Shown here piece by piece: positions 51,365 through 59,969 of a stretch of DNA of 64,000 nucleotides. The notes under the pieces were generated by a model. It did not search any database and was not told the origin of the DNA. It saw nothing but the letters and a program-made list of their open reading frames with translations. Origin of the DNA: Streptomyces sp. 3214.6 (GTDB taxonomy: Bacteria; Actinomycetota; Actinomycetes; Streptomycetales; Streptomycetaceae); the NCBI RefSeq assembly GCF_900129855.1, contig NZ_LT670819.1, positions 8,680,001-8,744,000 on the forward strand. Direction: 5' to 3'. Made by a program: the position numbers and the translations under genes. The stretch's first letter is position 1. Each line of letters begins with the position of its first letter.

Positions 51365-52354
51365 CTACGGCCGCGCCAGCCGCCGCATCGTCAGCGCGAG
51401 GTGCAGCCGCAGCCGGCCCTGGGGTGTGCGCACCGGCCACCCCAGCAGATGCTCGGCGTGCACCAGCCGGTCCTGGAGGGTGGAGTGGTGGACGTTCGCC
51501 TCGGCGGCTGCCGCCCGCAGACTCGCCGTGGCGGTGACGGCGTACAGGGTGGCGAGCAGCCAGGGGGCGTCCGCGGCTGCCGCCTCGACCGCGTGGACGT
51601 CCGGCGGCGGCTCGGCGCCGGGCACGACGAGGTCGGCCAGCAGGGCGACGCCGCCGAGCTCGTCGGCGTGCACGACCCGGGGCCCGGGATCCTGCGCGGT
51701 GCCGTCCGCGGTGAAGCGCAGCGCGGTGCGGGCCGCGGCCCAGGACCGGGGCAGGTCCGGCACCGGCACGGCGGGTCCGACACCGGCCCGGCCGGCGGGC
51801 ACCGCGTCCCGGGCGTCCGCGGGCAGCACCCGGGGCCGGCCGCCGGGCGTGGCCAGCGCGCGGGCCGGGGCGGCGGGGTCGAGGCCGAGCCGGCGGGCCG
51901 CGTGCAGCCGGGCCGGCTCGGGGGCCGTGGCGTCGAGGAGGGTTTCGACAAGCGCGGGATCGTCGAGCGGGGCCCGTCCGCGCGTGCGGTCGAGGACCAG
52001 ACGTGCCGCGCCGGCCGCCCGTTCCAGGATCACCGCGTCCACGACGCTGGGCACGGCGCCGGTGCGTTCCAGCCACAGCGCGGGAGCGCCGTCGGGCGTC
52101 AGACCGGTGGACGGCCAGGCCGGGTCCGGCGGCAGGTCCGTGTCCCGGCGGGCCCCGTCGGCCTCCACCCGGATCCGCACCCGCCGGTCGGCGTCGACGA
52201 GCCGCGCGGGCACCCCGGCCAGCACCGCGGCTCCGCGCACCAGCGCCTCCACTCCGGCCCGCGACTCGGCGAGCCGGTCGAAGTAGGCGATGACCTGCAC
52301 GGCGGCTCCGGCGTCCGGGTCCAGCGCGGTCAGGCGCCCGGCCAGCTCTTTCAT
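51365..52354 (-). CDS. PucR/CdaR-like transcriptional regulator
   Basis: 329 residues. The C-terminus has the PucR-type HTH: ASLRAAAAEANVHHSTLQDR, then LVHAEHLLGW and LRLHLALTMRRL. The N-terminal ~260 residues are an Ala/Arg/Pro-rich sensor region without recognised ligand motif. ATG 52354 is chosen; GTG 52372 is possible. It lies upstream of, and in the same direction as, the orphan binding protein, which it may control. Confidence 0.8.
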   Translation of the reverse strand: MKELAGRLTALDPDAGAAVQVIAYFDRLAESRAGVEALVRGAAVLAGVPARLVDADRRVRIRVEADGARRDTDLPPDPAWPSTGLTPDGAPALWLERTGAVPSVVDAVILERAAGAARLVLDRTRGRAPLDDPALVETLLDATAPEPARLHAARRLGLDPAAPARALATPGGRPRVLPADARDAVPAGRAGVGPAVPVPDLPRSWAAARTALRFTADGTAQDPGPRVVHADELGGVALLADLVVPGAEPPPDVHAVEAAAADAPWLLATLYAVTATASLRAAAAEANVHHSTLQDRLVHAEHLLGWPVRTPQGRLRLHLALTMRRLARP

Positions 52355-52442
52355 ACGGCCATGATGCGCCACGCGGGCCCGCCGAGGAACGGACCGCTTC
52401 GGATCCGCACCCGGTACCGGGCGGCCGGGCCGCCCGCGGGAG

Positions 52443-53417
52443 TCACTCGGCGAGCAGCCTGCGCAGCCAGTCCAGGTGGGCCGCGCGGGCCGACCGGGAC
52501 AGCGCGGCCTGCGGCGCGAAGCCGTCGAAGCCGTGGAAACCGCCCGGCCAGACGTGGAGTTCCGCGATCCCGCCGGCCTGCCAGATCCGGGTGGCGTAGG
52601 CGACGACCTCGTCCCGGAAGGTCTCGGCGGAGCCCACGTCGAGGAAGGCCGGGGGCAGCCCGGACAGGTCCTCGGCGCGGGCAGGCGCCGCGTACGGGGA
52701 GACGTCCGGTCCGCCGCGCCGCTCGCCGAGCAGGGCGCCCCACCCCGTCTCGTTGGCGGTGCGGTCCCAGACGCCGAGGCCCGCCATCTGGTGGCTGGAG
52801 GGGGTGTCGTTGCGGTCGTCCAGCATCGGGCACATCAGCATCTGGCCGAGCGGCCGCGGACCGCCCCGGTCGCGCAGCAGCAGGGCGAGTGCCGCGCTGA
52901 GGCCGCCGCCCGCGCTCGCTCCGGCGATCACGATCCGCTCCGGGTCCCCGCCCAGCTCCTTGGCGTGCTCCGCCGTCCACAGCAGACCGGCGTACACGTC
53001 CTCGACGGGCGCCGGATGCGGGTGTTCGGGCGCCAGCCGGTATTCCACGGACACCACCACCATGTCCAGTTCCCGCGCCCAGTCGAGGGCGACGTCCACC
53101 CCGACCCGGTTGTTGCCCAGGACCATGCCGCCGCCGTGCACGTGGTAGACGACCGGACGCGGCCGGTCTGGGGCCGGAGAGGTGGGCCGGCAGATCAGCA
53201 GCGAGATCTCGGCGGCGCCCTCGGGGCCGGGCACCGTGCGGTCCTCGACCTCGAAGGCGCCGTCCGCGGTGAGGTCGAGCTCGGCGAGCAGTTCGATCCC
53301 CGGTCCCTGCCGGATGACCTCGATGTCCTCGGGGGTCATCCCCGGCTGGATCATCTCCTTGATCAGTTCCAGGGCGGCGGCGAGTTCGGGGTCGAAGGGC
53401 GGCGGCACGTACGTCAT
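52443..53417 (-). CDS. HSL-family alpha/beta hydrolase (esterase/lipase)
   Basis: 324 residues. HGGG oxyanion motif at 94-97 (YHVHGGGMVLGN), nucleophile Ser168 in IAGASAGGGL, YRLAPEHPHPAPVEDVYAGL typical of the hormone-sensitive lipase family, and catalytic His in PGGFHGFD. No signal peptide, so it is cytosolic. AGGAG eight bases before ATG 53417 fixes the start against a longer upstream frame. Natural substrate unknown. Confidence 0.92.
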   Translation of the reverse strand: MTYVPPPFDPELAAALELIKEMIQPGMTPEDIEVIRQGPGIELLAELDLTADGAFEVEDRTVPGPEGAAEISLLICRPTSPAPDRPRPVVYHVHGGGMVLGNNRVGVDVALDWARELDMVVVSVEYRLAPEHPHPAPVEDVYAGLLWTAEHAKELGGDPERIVIAGASAGGGLSAALALLLRDRGGPRPLGQMLMCPMLDDRNDTPSSHQMAGLGVWDRTANETGWGALLGERRGGPDVSPYAAPARAEDLSGLPPAFLDVGSAETFRDEVVAYATRIWQAGGIAELHVWPGGFHGFDGFAPQAALSRSARAAHLDWLRRLLAE

Positions 53418-53496
53418 GGGCTTCTCCTCACGCGAAACGCGGATGCGCGGCGGCTCGTGCGGCCCATGATCGGCGCATCCGCCGTCCCGGTGGGCG

Positions 53497-53532
53497 CCGC
53501 CGTACGGCGGAACCTGCCCGCCGTTCGGCGGG
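53497..53532. other. two adjacent perfect hairpins upstream of terC
   Basis: CCGCCGTACGGCGG (53497-53510) and CCCGCCGTTCGGCGGG (53517-53532) are perfect short stem-loops separated by 6 bases. They lie 125 bases before the terC-like start and 80 bases before the esterase start, within the 240-base divergent gap. They may be protein-binding sites or leader structures; I do not see the conserved core of a manganese (yybP-ykoY) riboswitch. Confidence 0.45.
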
Positions 53533-53657
53533 TGACGCCCGCCCCACCCGCGCAGCTTGCCAGGACTTGACCTTTTGTTCACCTGTGCCGGGTGGAAAGG
53601 AGCAAGCCGCCGCGACAACGATTTTCAGCCCCCACACAGGCACCAGGAGTACCACCC

Positions 53658-54662
53658 GTGAACATCTCGCTCTCCGTCTGGCTGCTGACCGTCGCCGCCT
53701 TGTGCGCGCTCGTCGCCGTCGACTTCGTCATCGGCCGCAAACCGCACGACGTCTCGGTCAGGGAGGCCGGCATCTGGACGGTCGTCTGGGTCGTCCTGGC
53801 CTGTCTGTTCGGTTTCGGCGTGTTCCTCTTCGGGGGCGGGAGGCCTACGGGGGAGTTCTTCGCCGGGTACATCACGGAGAAGTCGCTGAGCGTGGACAAC
53901 CTCTTCGTGTTCGTCCTGATCATGGGCAAGTTCGCGGTTCCCTCGCAGTACCAGCAGCGGGTGCTGATGGTGGGCGTGCTCGTGGCCCTGGTGCTGCGCG
54001 CGGTGTTCATCGCCGCCGGCGCGGCGATCATCTCGACGTTCTCCTGGGTGTTCTACCTCTTCGGCGCCTTCCTGATCTGGACGGCCTGGAAGCTGATCCA
54101 GGACGCCAAGAAGGGTGGGCACGAGGACGAGTACGAGGAGAACAAGCTGCTGAAGTCGGTGGAGAAGCGTTTCGGCGTGGCCGACCGCTACCACGGCACG
54201 AAGCTGTGGGTCGAGCAGAACGGCAAGCGGGTCATGACCCCGATGCTGGTAGTGATGCTGGCGATCGGCTCCACCGACGTGCTGTTCGCCCTCGACTCGA
54301 TCCCCGCCATCTACGGGCTGACCGACGACCCGTACATCGTGTTCACCGCCAACGCGTTCGCGCTGATGGGCCTTCGGCAGCTGTACTTCCTCATCGGCGG
54401 CCTGCTGAAGAAGCTGGTCCACCTCAGCTACGGCCTGTCGATCATCCTCGGCTTCATCGGCGTCAAGCTGCTGCTGCACGCGCTGCACGAGTCCGGGGTG
54501 CATGTGCCGGAGATCGGCATCCCGTTCTCCCTGGGCTTCATCGTGCTGGTCCTCGCGGTCACGACCCTCACCAGCCTGCGGGCCGCCAAGCGCCAGGAGG
54601 CGGCAGGAGAGGCCGCGGCGGAGCCCGAGACCGGGGCGCTGCGGGACGGCTCTACGGCGTAG
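53658..54662 (+). CDS. TerC-family membrane protein
   Basis: 334 residues with about eight membrane helices. Both metal-binding TerC motifs are present: ITEKSLSVDNLFVFVLIM and GSTDVLFALDSIPAIYGLT. A charged cytoplasmic loop (GGHEDEYEENKLLKSVEKRF) lies between. Family members export Mn2+ or assist tellurite tolerance and metalation of exported proteins. GTG 53658 is chosen because AGGAG lies eight bases upstream. Its end overlaps the convergent FkbM gene by 11 bases. Confidence 0.93.
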   Translation: MNISLSVWLLTVAALCALVAVDFVIGRKPHDVSVREAGIWTVVWVVLACLFGFGVFLFGGGRPTGEFFAGYITEKSLSVDNLFVFVLIMGKFAVPSQYQQRVLMVGVLVALVLRAVFIAAGAAIISTFSWVFYLFGAFLIWTAWKLIQDAKKGGHEDEYEENKLLKSVEKRFGVADRYHGTKLWVEQNGKRVMTPMLVVMLAIGSTDVLFALDSIPAIYGLTDDPYIVFTANAFALMGLRQLYFLIGGLLKKLVHLSYGLSIILGFIGVKLLLHALHESGVHVPEIGIPFSLGFIVLVLAVTTLTSLRAAKRQEAAGEAAAEPETGALRDGSTA

Positions 54663-55599
54663 GCGCCGCGTCCGCGCGCATCAGCACGCAGTCGAACTCG
54701 ATCACCCGGCCGGTGGTCGCCTCGCGGGTCACGGGGTACATGCCGGTGATGCCGAACCCGGCGGCCTCGTACACCGCGACGGCCTCGCCCATGCCGGGGC
54801 TGCCGTCGTACAGCTTCAGCACGGCGACCTCGGACTGCATCCCCGCGAACTCCGCGATCCGCTCCCCGGCTCCGGCGAACACCTCCAGGTCATAGCCCTG
54901 GGTGTCCATCTTCAGGTAGGGACGCGGTTCGGCGAGGCCCTCCAGCGCCTCGTCCATGACCTCCGCCAGCCGGCGGATGCGGATCTCCTCGGTGTCGGCC
55001 TTCGCGAACCGGCTGTAGCGGCCCTTGCCGTAGTCGCTCGCCGACAGCAGGGAGTTCATCGTCTGCCAGCCGACGTGGATCTGCGCCCTCGTCTCCTCGC
55101 GGCCCAGCCCGCACTGGTACACGTGCCAGTCGGGGTCGTGCGCGGCGGCCTTCTCCAGCCGGGCGAAGGTCTCGGACGTCGGCTCGAAGGACACGATCCG
55201 GCCGGTGTAGCCGAGCCCGCGCAGCCGCTTGGCGTACTGGCCGGTGTTGGCGCCGACGTCGAAGACGCAGTTCACGCCGTAGAGCTCCAGCATCGCGGCG
55301 ACGTGCTGGGTGCAGAGGTATTCGGCGGCTGCCAGCTGCAGTCTGCGCTCGTCGAGCCGCTCCGGGGCGTCCATGAGGAGCAGGGTGGCGGTGTCGCCCA
55401 GCCGCACGGCGGCGCCCCGGGCGACCCCGGCCCGCGCGCTGTCTCCCGTCCGCCGGAGCACCCAGGTGTCCTTGTCCGCACGGGTCGCCTCGTACGGGCC
55501 GCCGCCCCGCGAGACCACCGCCGTCCCCGGCCCGAGATCGGTCACCCGGACGCCGGCACGGGGCATCAGGTCGAGCAGTCGTCGATAAAGGGTGCGCAT
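54652..55599 (-). CDS. FkbM-family methyltransferase
   Basis: 315 residues. SAM-binding motif I is VNCVFDVGANTGQYAKRLR (~130), followed by GRIVSFEPTSETF and YLKMDTQGYDLEVF, both diagnostic of FkbM O-methyltransferases. The N-terminal ~110 residues are an extra region with no known domain. It overlaps convergently with terC by 11 bases. No polysaccharide or polyketide genes are adjacent, so the acceptor is unknown. Start 55599 has AGGGG seven bases upstream. Confidence 0.88.
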   Translation of the reverse strand: MRTLYRRLLDLMPRAGVRVTDLGPGTAVVSRGGGPYEATRADKDTWVLRRTGDSARAGVARGAAVRLGDTATLLLMDAPERLDERRLQLAAAEYLCTQHVAAMLELYGVNCVFDVGANTGQYAKRLRGLGYTGRIVSFEPTSETFARLEKAAAHDPDWHVYQCGLGREETRAQIHVGWQTMNSLLSASDYGKGRYSRFAKADTEEIRIRRLAEVMDEALEGLAEPRPYLKMDTQGYDLEVFAGAGERIAEFAGMQSEVAVLKLYDGSPGMGEAVAVYEAAGFGITGMYPVTREATTGRVIEFDCVLMRADAAPTP

Positions 55600-55722
55600 C
55601 TCCCCACCCCTATCAGACATGACCGGAAAACGTCTGCAGGTTGACCGAGATTCGCGGCCGACGGCGGTGAGGCGACCGGCGGCTGCCGGTGTGGTGCCGG
55701 GCCGGTCGAGGGCCGCGCAACG

Positions 55723-55759
55723 CGAACGGGGCCCGGAAAACCGCTCCGGACCCCGTTCG
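55723..55759 (-). terminator. terminator hairpin after the FMN reductase gene
   Basis: CGAACGGGG-C-CCGGA (55723-55737) pairs with TCCGG-A-CCCCGTTCG (55745-55759): 14 pairs, one mismatch, 7-base loop, 30 bases after the reductase stop. Confidence 0.8.
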
Positions 55760-55788
55760 TGCCTGCGTGCCGCGTGGCGTCAGCGCAC

Positions 55789-56352
55789 TCAGGCGGCCGC
55801 AACCTCGCCCGCGTGCCCGTGCAGCCGGGCCACGACCTCGGTCAGCTGGGCGGCGACCTCGGCGTCGTCGACCGGGTGGGTCTCGGCGAAGCGGGTCAGG
55901 GAGCCCGGGATGGAGAGCTTCAGGTCCTCGATGACCTTGCCGCCGGCGATGCCCACGGCCTTGCGGGCCTCGTCCTGCGCCCATACGCCGCCGAACTGGC
56001 CGAACGCGGTGCCGACCACGGCGACGGGCTTGCCGCCGAAGGCGCCGGCGCCGTAGGGGCGGGACAGCCAGTCGATGGCGTTCTTCAGGACGGCCGGGAT
56101 GGTGCCGTTGTATTCGGGGGAGAAGAGCAGGAAGGCGTCGGCGGCCTGGGCGGCCTCACGCAGCTTGACGGCGGTGGCCGGGATGCTGCCTTCGACGTCG
56201 AGGTCCTCGTTGTAGAAGGGGATCTCGGCCAGGCCCTCGAAGAGGTCGACCTCGGCGCCCTCGGGAGCGACCTTGACGGCCGCCTCGGCGAGCTGGCGGT
56301 TGGTCGACCCGGCGCGGAGGCTGCCGACGAGCGCGAGGATGCGGACAGACAT
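55789..56352 (-). CDS. NADPH-dependent FMN reductase / quinone reductase
   Basis: 187-residue flavodoxin-like protein: ILALVGSLRAGSTNRQLAEA binds FMN phosphate and FSPEYNGTIPAVLKNAIDWLSRP is the family signature. Such enzymes reduce quinones or azo compounds and protect against electrophiles. GGGAG five bases before ATG 56352 supports the start. It diverges from a TetR regulator across two palindromes, the usual arrangement for repression relieved by a quinone-like inducer. Confidence 0.93.
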   Translation of the reverse strand: MSVRILALVGSLRAGSTNRQLAEAAVKVAPEGAEVDLFEGLAEIPFYNEDLDVEGSIPATAVKLREAAQAADAFLLFSPEYNGTIPAVLKNAIDWLSRPYGAGAFGGKPVAVVGTAFGQFGGVWAQDEARKAVGIAGGKVIEDLKLSIPGSLTRFAETHPVDDAEVAAQLTEVVARLHGHAGEVAAA

Positions 56353-56391
56353 GGATACTCCCAGAGGCTGAAACATTGCTGTTACGAATCC

Positions 56392-56403
56392 GGACCGAGG
56401 TCC
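56392..56403. promoter_or_regulatory. TetR operator candidate 1
   Basis: GGACCGAGGTCC, palindromic with a 2-base centre, 40 bases before the FMN reductase start; paired with a second copy 36 bases away (centre to centre). Confidence 0.7.
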
Positions 56404-56427
56404 GTTTAATGTTCTAGCACCCTAACC

Positions 56428-56439
56428 GGACCGCGGTCC
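56428..56439. promoter_or_regulatory. TetR operator candidate 2
   Basis: GGACCGCGGTCC, a perfect palindrome, 32 bases before the TetR start. The two sites bracket the A/T-rich segment that must hold both divergent promoters. Confidence 0.7.
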
Positions 56440-56470
56440 AGTTTCATTCCCGGTGCTTTACGCTGAGTTC

Positions 56471-57127
56471 ATGTCCGCCCTGCTGCCGCCCTGTCCGGAT
56501 CCCGAGGAGACCACTGGCGAGCCCGAGCTGCTGCAACTCGGTTCGCCGGACGACGAGCCGTGCCTGCGCGCCGACGCGGCCCGCAACCGGGCAAGGCTAC
56601 TGTGCGCCGCCGCCCGGCTGATCGCCGAGCACGGGGCCGCCGGAGTCACGATGGAAGCGGTGGCGGCGGCCGCGAACGTGGGCAAGGGCACCGTCTTCCG
56701 CCGCTTCGGCGACCGCACCGGACTGCTCACCGCGCTGCTGGACCACTCCGAGAAGATGTTCCAGGCCGCGTTCCTGAGCGGCCCCGCGCCGCTGGGGCCG
56801 GGCGCGCCGCCCGTGGAGCGGCTGAGGGCCTTCGGCGTCGCCCTGCTGCGGCGCGCCGTCGACGAGCTGGACCTGCAGCTCGCCGCCGAGCCCAGCCCGG
56901 AGCGCCGCTACTCCGTGCCCGTGCGCCGCGTCCACCACAGTCACCTGATGATGCTGCTGCGGCAGGCGGTGCCCGACGCGGACGCCGAACTGCTCGCCCA
57001 CACGCTGATGGGGTACCTCAATCCCGTTCTCGTCCACCACCTGACCCGGCAGTGCGGGCTGCCGCCGGCGCGGCTCGAGGCCGGCTGGAGCGACCTGGTC
57101 GACCGGGTGACGTCGATCCCGGCGTGA
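56471..57127 (+). CDS. TetR-family repressor
   Basis: 218 residues. N-terminal HTH ~38-85: RLIAEHGAAGVTMEAVAAAANVGKGTVFRRFGDR is the TetR signature (recognition helix GKGTVFRRF). The C-terminal ligand domain is helical and unremarkable. ATG 56471 or an in-frame GTG 56453 could start it. It is divergent from the FMN reductase gene with two shared palindromes, so it most likely represses both. Confidence 0.92.
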   Translation: MSALLPPCPDPEETTGEPELLQLGSPDDEPCLRADAARNRARLLCAAARLIAEHGAAGVTMEAVAAAANVGKGTVFRRFGDRTGLLTALLDHSEKMFQAAFLSGPAPLGPGAPPVERLRAFGVALLRRAVDELDLQLAAEPSPERRYSVPVRRVHHSHLMMLLRQAVPDADAELLAHTLMGYLNPVLVHHLTRQCGLPPARLEAGWSDLVDRVTSIPA

Positions 57128-57221
57128 GCGGAAGAGGAAACCACCGGTCGACTCCGGTCGACGGCGGCCCCTCGGATTTCGACGTCCCCCGCCCGGAACC
57201 CCGCCCGCAGCTTCTGCCAAG

Positions 57222-58271
57222 ATGCCGTACGTCATGGTGCAGATACCGAACACGCCCGCGCCGACGAAGTCGCCGGCGCCCCGCCCCGTGCCCACCAGCG
57301 CCGACGTGGCCCGTCTGGCCGGCGTCTCGCGCGCGACCGTTTCCTACGTCCTGAACAACACCAGCGCCGTACGCATCAGCGAGCCCACCCGCCGCCGTGT
57401 CCAAGAAGCCGCCAAGGAACTCGGGTACGTGCCGCACGCGGCGGCCCGCAGCCTGCGCGCCGGACACAGCAGGATGGTCCTGATGCCCACCCTGCCCGTC
57501 CCGGCCGGCCACCTCTACAGCCAGTTCGTGCACGACTTCCAGGGGGCGCTCAGCCGCCTCGACTACACCGTCGTCCAGTACGGCGCCACCGGTCTGCACG
57601 GCGACGCCGCCGCCCGCGCCTGGGCCGAACTGCGGCCTGTCGCCGTGCTGGTGCCCACCCCCGGCATCGGCCCGGAGGGGGTCGCCGTCCTCAAGCGGTC
57701 CGGCGCCCGGGCCGTGGTGACCCTCAGCCCCGTGGCGGTCGAGGGCGCCCGTTCGGTCCGCCTCGACCACGCCGACGTCGGCCACAGCGCCGCCACGCAC
57801 CTGTATGCCCGCGGCCGCCGCCGGATCGGTGTGGTCGTCCCCGAGGAGCACGGCATGGAGGTGTTCTCCACGCCCCGACTCGCCGGCGCCCGCGCGGCCC
57901 TGCACGGCACCGACGCCACCGTCACCGAGCTGCCCCTCGTCTACACGGAGGAGTCCGCGGCCGCCCTCGCCGCCCGGTGGCGGGGTCTCGGCCTGGACGC
58001 CGTGTTCGCCTACAACGACGAGTACGCCATGCTGCTGATGCGCGCCCTGCAGGACGAGGGCTTACGCGTACCGAAGGACGTGGCCGTGATCGGCGCCGAC
58101 GACCTCGTGCTCGGCCGGCTGCTGCGGCCCAGGCTCAGCACCGTCCGCATCGAGCTGCCCTCGGGCCGCGACCTCGCCTGGCTGCTCGACGAGGCGGTCC
58201 GCGATCCCACGGCCGCCCCCGTGTCCCACGAACAGTGCGGAGCCACGGTCGTACACCGCGACTCCAGTTGA
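57222..58271 (+). CDS. LacI-family transcriptional regulator
   Basis: 349 residues. HTH at ~25-70: SADVARLAGVSRATVSYVLN, with VQEAAKELGYVPHAAARSLRAG hinge. The C-terminal domain is a periplasmic-binding-protein-like sensor (VIGADDLVLGRLLRPRLSTVRI). The sensor lacks the long conserved sugar-contact motifs of classical members, so its ligand is unclear. ATG 57222 or ATG 57234 both feasible. The downstream aldehyde dehydrogenase 190 bases away could be its target. Confidence 0.9.
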   Translation: MPYVMVQIPNTPAPTKSPAPRPVPTSADVARLAGVSRATVSYVLNNTSAVRISEPTRRRVQEAAKELGYVPHAAARSLRAGHSRMVLMPTLPVPAGHLYSQFVHDFQGALSRLDYTVVQYGATGLHGDAAARAWAELRPVAVLVPTPGIGPEGVAVLKRSGARAVVTLSPVAVEGARSVRLDHADVGHSAATHLYARGRRRIGVVVPEEHGMEVFSTPRLAGARAALHGTDATVTELPLVYTEESAAALAARWRGLGLDAVFAYNDEYAMLLMRALQDEGLRVPKDVAVIGADDLVLGRLLRPRLSTVRIELPSGRDLAWLLDEAVRDPTAAPVSHEQCGATVVHRDSS

Positions 58272-58325
58272 CCCACGATTCCTCGGCTGTGTCCTCAGGC
58301 CCCCGGCAGGACACATGACTAGGAT

Positions 58326-58339
58326 GTTGCACGCTCAAC
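58326..58339. promoter_or_regulatory. inverted-repeat operator candidate before the aldehyde dehydrogenase gene
   Basis: GTTGCACGCTCAAC: GTTG and CAAC half-sites around a CACGCT core, 122 bases before the dehydrogenase start. It resembles a LacI- or MarR-type half-symmetric site. Confidence 0.4.
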
Positions 58340-58460
58340 CAGATGGGATGCGCGGTTCACCGCATCCCGCACGCCGCCGCCCAACTGGCGGCGACCGCAC
58401 GGGACTTCCGCTTCCCGTGCGAGCCGTCAGTCCCGTGGGTCCACTGATCGGAGAGCCGTC

Positions 58461-59897
58461 ATGCCGTTGCTCGACCCCCAGACCTGGCAGTCCCGCCCCC
58501 TCTCGGGCCCCCAGCACACCGTGACCGAGCCCGCCACCGGCGACGAGCTGGGCACGGTCGTCCTGGCGAGCGGCGCGGACGTCGGCCCGGCCGCCGAGGC
58601 CGCCCGCGCCGCGCAGGCCGAGTGGGCGCGCCTTCCCCACTTCGTGCGCGCCGGAGTGCTGCGCAAGGCCGGCGACCTGTTCGCCGCGCACGCCGACGAA
58701 CTGCGCGACTGGATCGTCCGCGAGTCCGGCTCCATCCCCGGCAAGGCCGACTTCGAGCTGCACGTCGCCGCCCAGGAGTGCTACGAGGCCGCCGCCCTCG
58801 CCTCCCGCCCGGCCGGCCAGGTCCTGCCCAGCGAGGCGCCCCGGCTGTCGTACACCCGGCGGGTCCCGGTCGGCGTGGTGGGCGTGATCTCCCCCTTCAA
58901 CGCCCCGCTGATCCTGTCGATCCGCTCCGTCGCCCCCGCCCTCGCGCTCGGCAACGGGGTCGTCCTCAAGCCGGACCCGCGCACCGCGGTGTGCGGCGGC
59001 CTGTCGCTGGCCGCGGTCTTCGCGGAGGCGGGCCTGCCCGAGGGCCTGCTGCACGTCCTCCCGGGCGGCGCCGAGACCGGTGCGGCCCTGGTCGCCGACC
59101 CGCACGTCCCGGTGATCTCCTTCACCGGCTCCACCGCGGCCGGCCGCGCCGTCGGCGAGGCCGCCGGACGCCACCTCAAGCGTGCCCACCTCGAACTCGG
59201 CGGCAACTCCGCCATGATCGTGCTCGCGGACGCCGACCTCGATGCGGTGATCTCCACGGCCGCCTGGGGCTCCTTCTTCCACCAGGGCCAGGTCTGCATG
59301 ACCACCGGCCGCCACCTGGTGCACGCCTCCCTCTACGAGGAGTACGTCGAGCGGCTCGCGGCGAAGGCCGACGCCCTCGCCGTCGGTGACCCGCACCGCG
59401 CTCAGGTGCACCTCGGACCGCTCATCGACGGCGGCCAACTCGCCAAGGTGCACGGCCTGGTGGAGGCCAGCACGGCGGCCGGCGCGAAGCTCGCCGCGGG
59501 CGGCACGCACGAGAACCTCTTCTACCGGCCGACGGTCCTCGCGGGCGTCGACGACACCACCCCCGCCTACGCGGAGGAGGTCTTCGGCCCGGTGGCCCCG
59601 GTGCGCCCCTTCCACACGGCGGACGAGGCGGCGGCCCTGGCCGCGCACAGCTCCTACGGCCTCGCCCTCGGCATCGTCACCCGGGACGCCGCCCGCGGCC
59701 TCGACCTCGCCGAACGCATCCCCACCGGCATCGTGCACATCAACGACCAGACGGTGAACGACGAGGCCGTGGCGCCCTTCGGCGGGGTCGCCGCCTCCGG
59801 CACCGGCGCCCGCTTCGGCGGCGAGGCCAACCTGGAGGCCTTCACCGACGTGCGCTGGACGACGGTGCGCGGGGACGTGGCGCCGTACCCGTTCTAG
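58461..59897 (+). CDS. NAD(P)+ aldehyde dehydrogenase (benzaldehyde/vanillin dehydrogenase-like)
   Basis: 478 residues. Catalytic Cys279 in HQGQVCMTTGR and general base Glu245 in HLELGGNSAMIV; cofactor loop FTGSTAAGR at 221-229; final NDQTVNDEAVAPFGG region. GVVGVISPFNAPLILSIRSVAPALALGNGVVLKP places it near aromatic-aldehyde dehydrogenases, where a Pro-Phe-Asn motif is typical. It probably oxidises an aromatic aldehyde to its acid. Monocistronic, convergent with a thioredoxin gene across tandem repeats that form a terminator. Confidence 0.92.
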   Translation: MPLLDPQTWQSRPLSGPQHTVTEPATGDELGTVVLASGADVGPAAEAARAAQAEWARLPHFVRAGVLRKAGDLFAAHADELRDWIVRESGSIPGKADFELHVAAQECYEAAALASRPAGQVLPSEAPRLSYTRRVPVGVVGVISPFNAPLILSIRSVAPALALGNGVVLKPDPRTAVCGGLSLAAVFAEAGLPEGLLHVLPGGAETGAALVADPHVPVISFTGSTAAGRAVGEAAGRHLKRAHLELGGNSAMIVLADADLDAVISTAAWGSFFHQGQVCMTTGRHLVHASLYEEYVERLAAKADALAVGDPHRAQVHLGPLIDGGQLAKVHGLVEASTAAGAKLAAGGTHENLFYRPTVLAGVDDTTPAYAEEVFGPVAPVRPFHTADEAAALAAHSSYGLALGIVTRDAARGLDLAERIPTGIVHINDQTVNDEAVAPFGGVAASGTGARFGGEANLEAFTDVRWTTVRGDVAPYPF

Positions 59898-59900
59898 GAG

Positions 59901-59968
59901 CCGGACCTGCTCCAGGGCCGGACCCGCTCCAGGGCCGGACCCGCCCCTGGGCCGGACCGGCCCTGGAG
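59901..59968. repeat. 17-bp tandem repeats forming a bidirectional terminator
   Basis: Four copies of a 17-base unit (CCGGACCTGCTCCAGGG at 59901, then 59918, 59935 and a shortened one at 59952). Within them CTCCAGGGCCGG (59927-59938) pairs perfectly with CCGGCCCTGGAG (59957-59968). It lies between two convergent genes and probably terminates both. Confidence 0.8.
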
Positions 59969-59969
59969 G

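Noticed and set aside
53418..53657. yybP-ykoY manganese riboswitch before terC
   Set aside because: The expected conserved loop sequences are not seen; only two short perfect palindromes are present.
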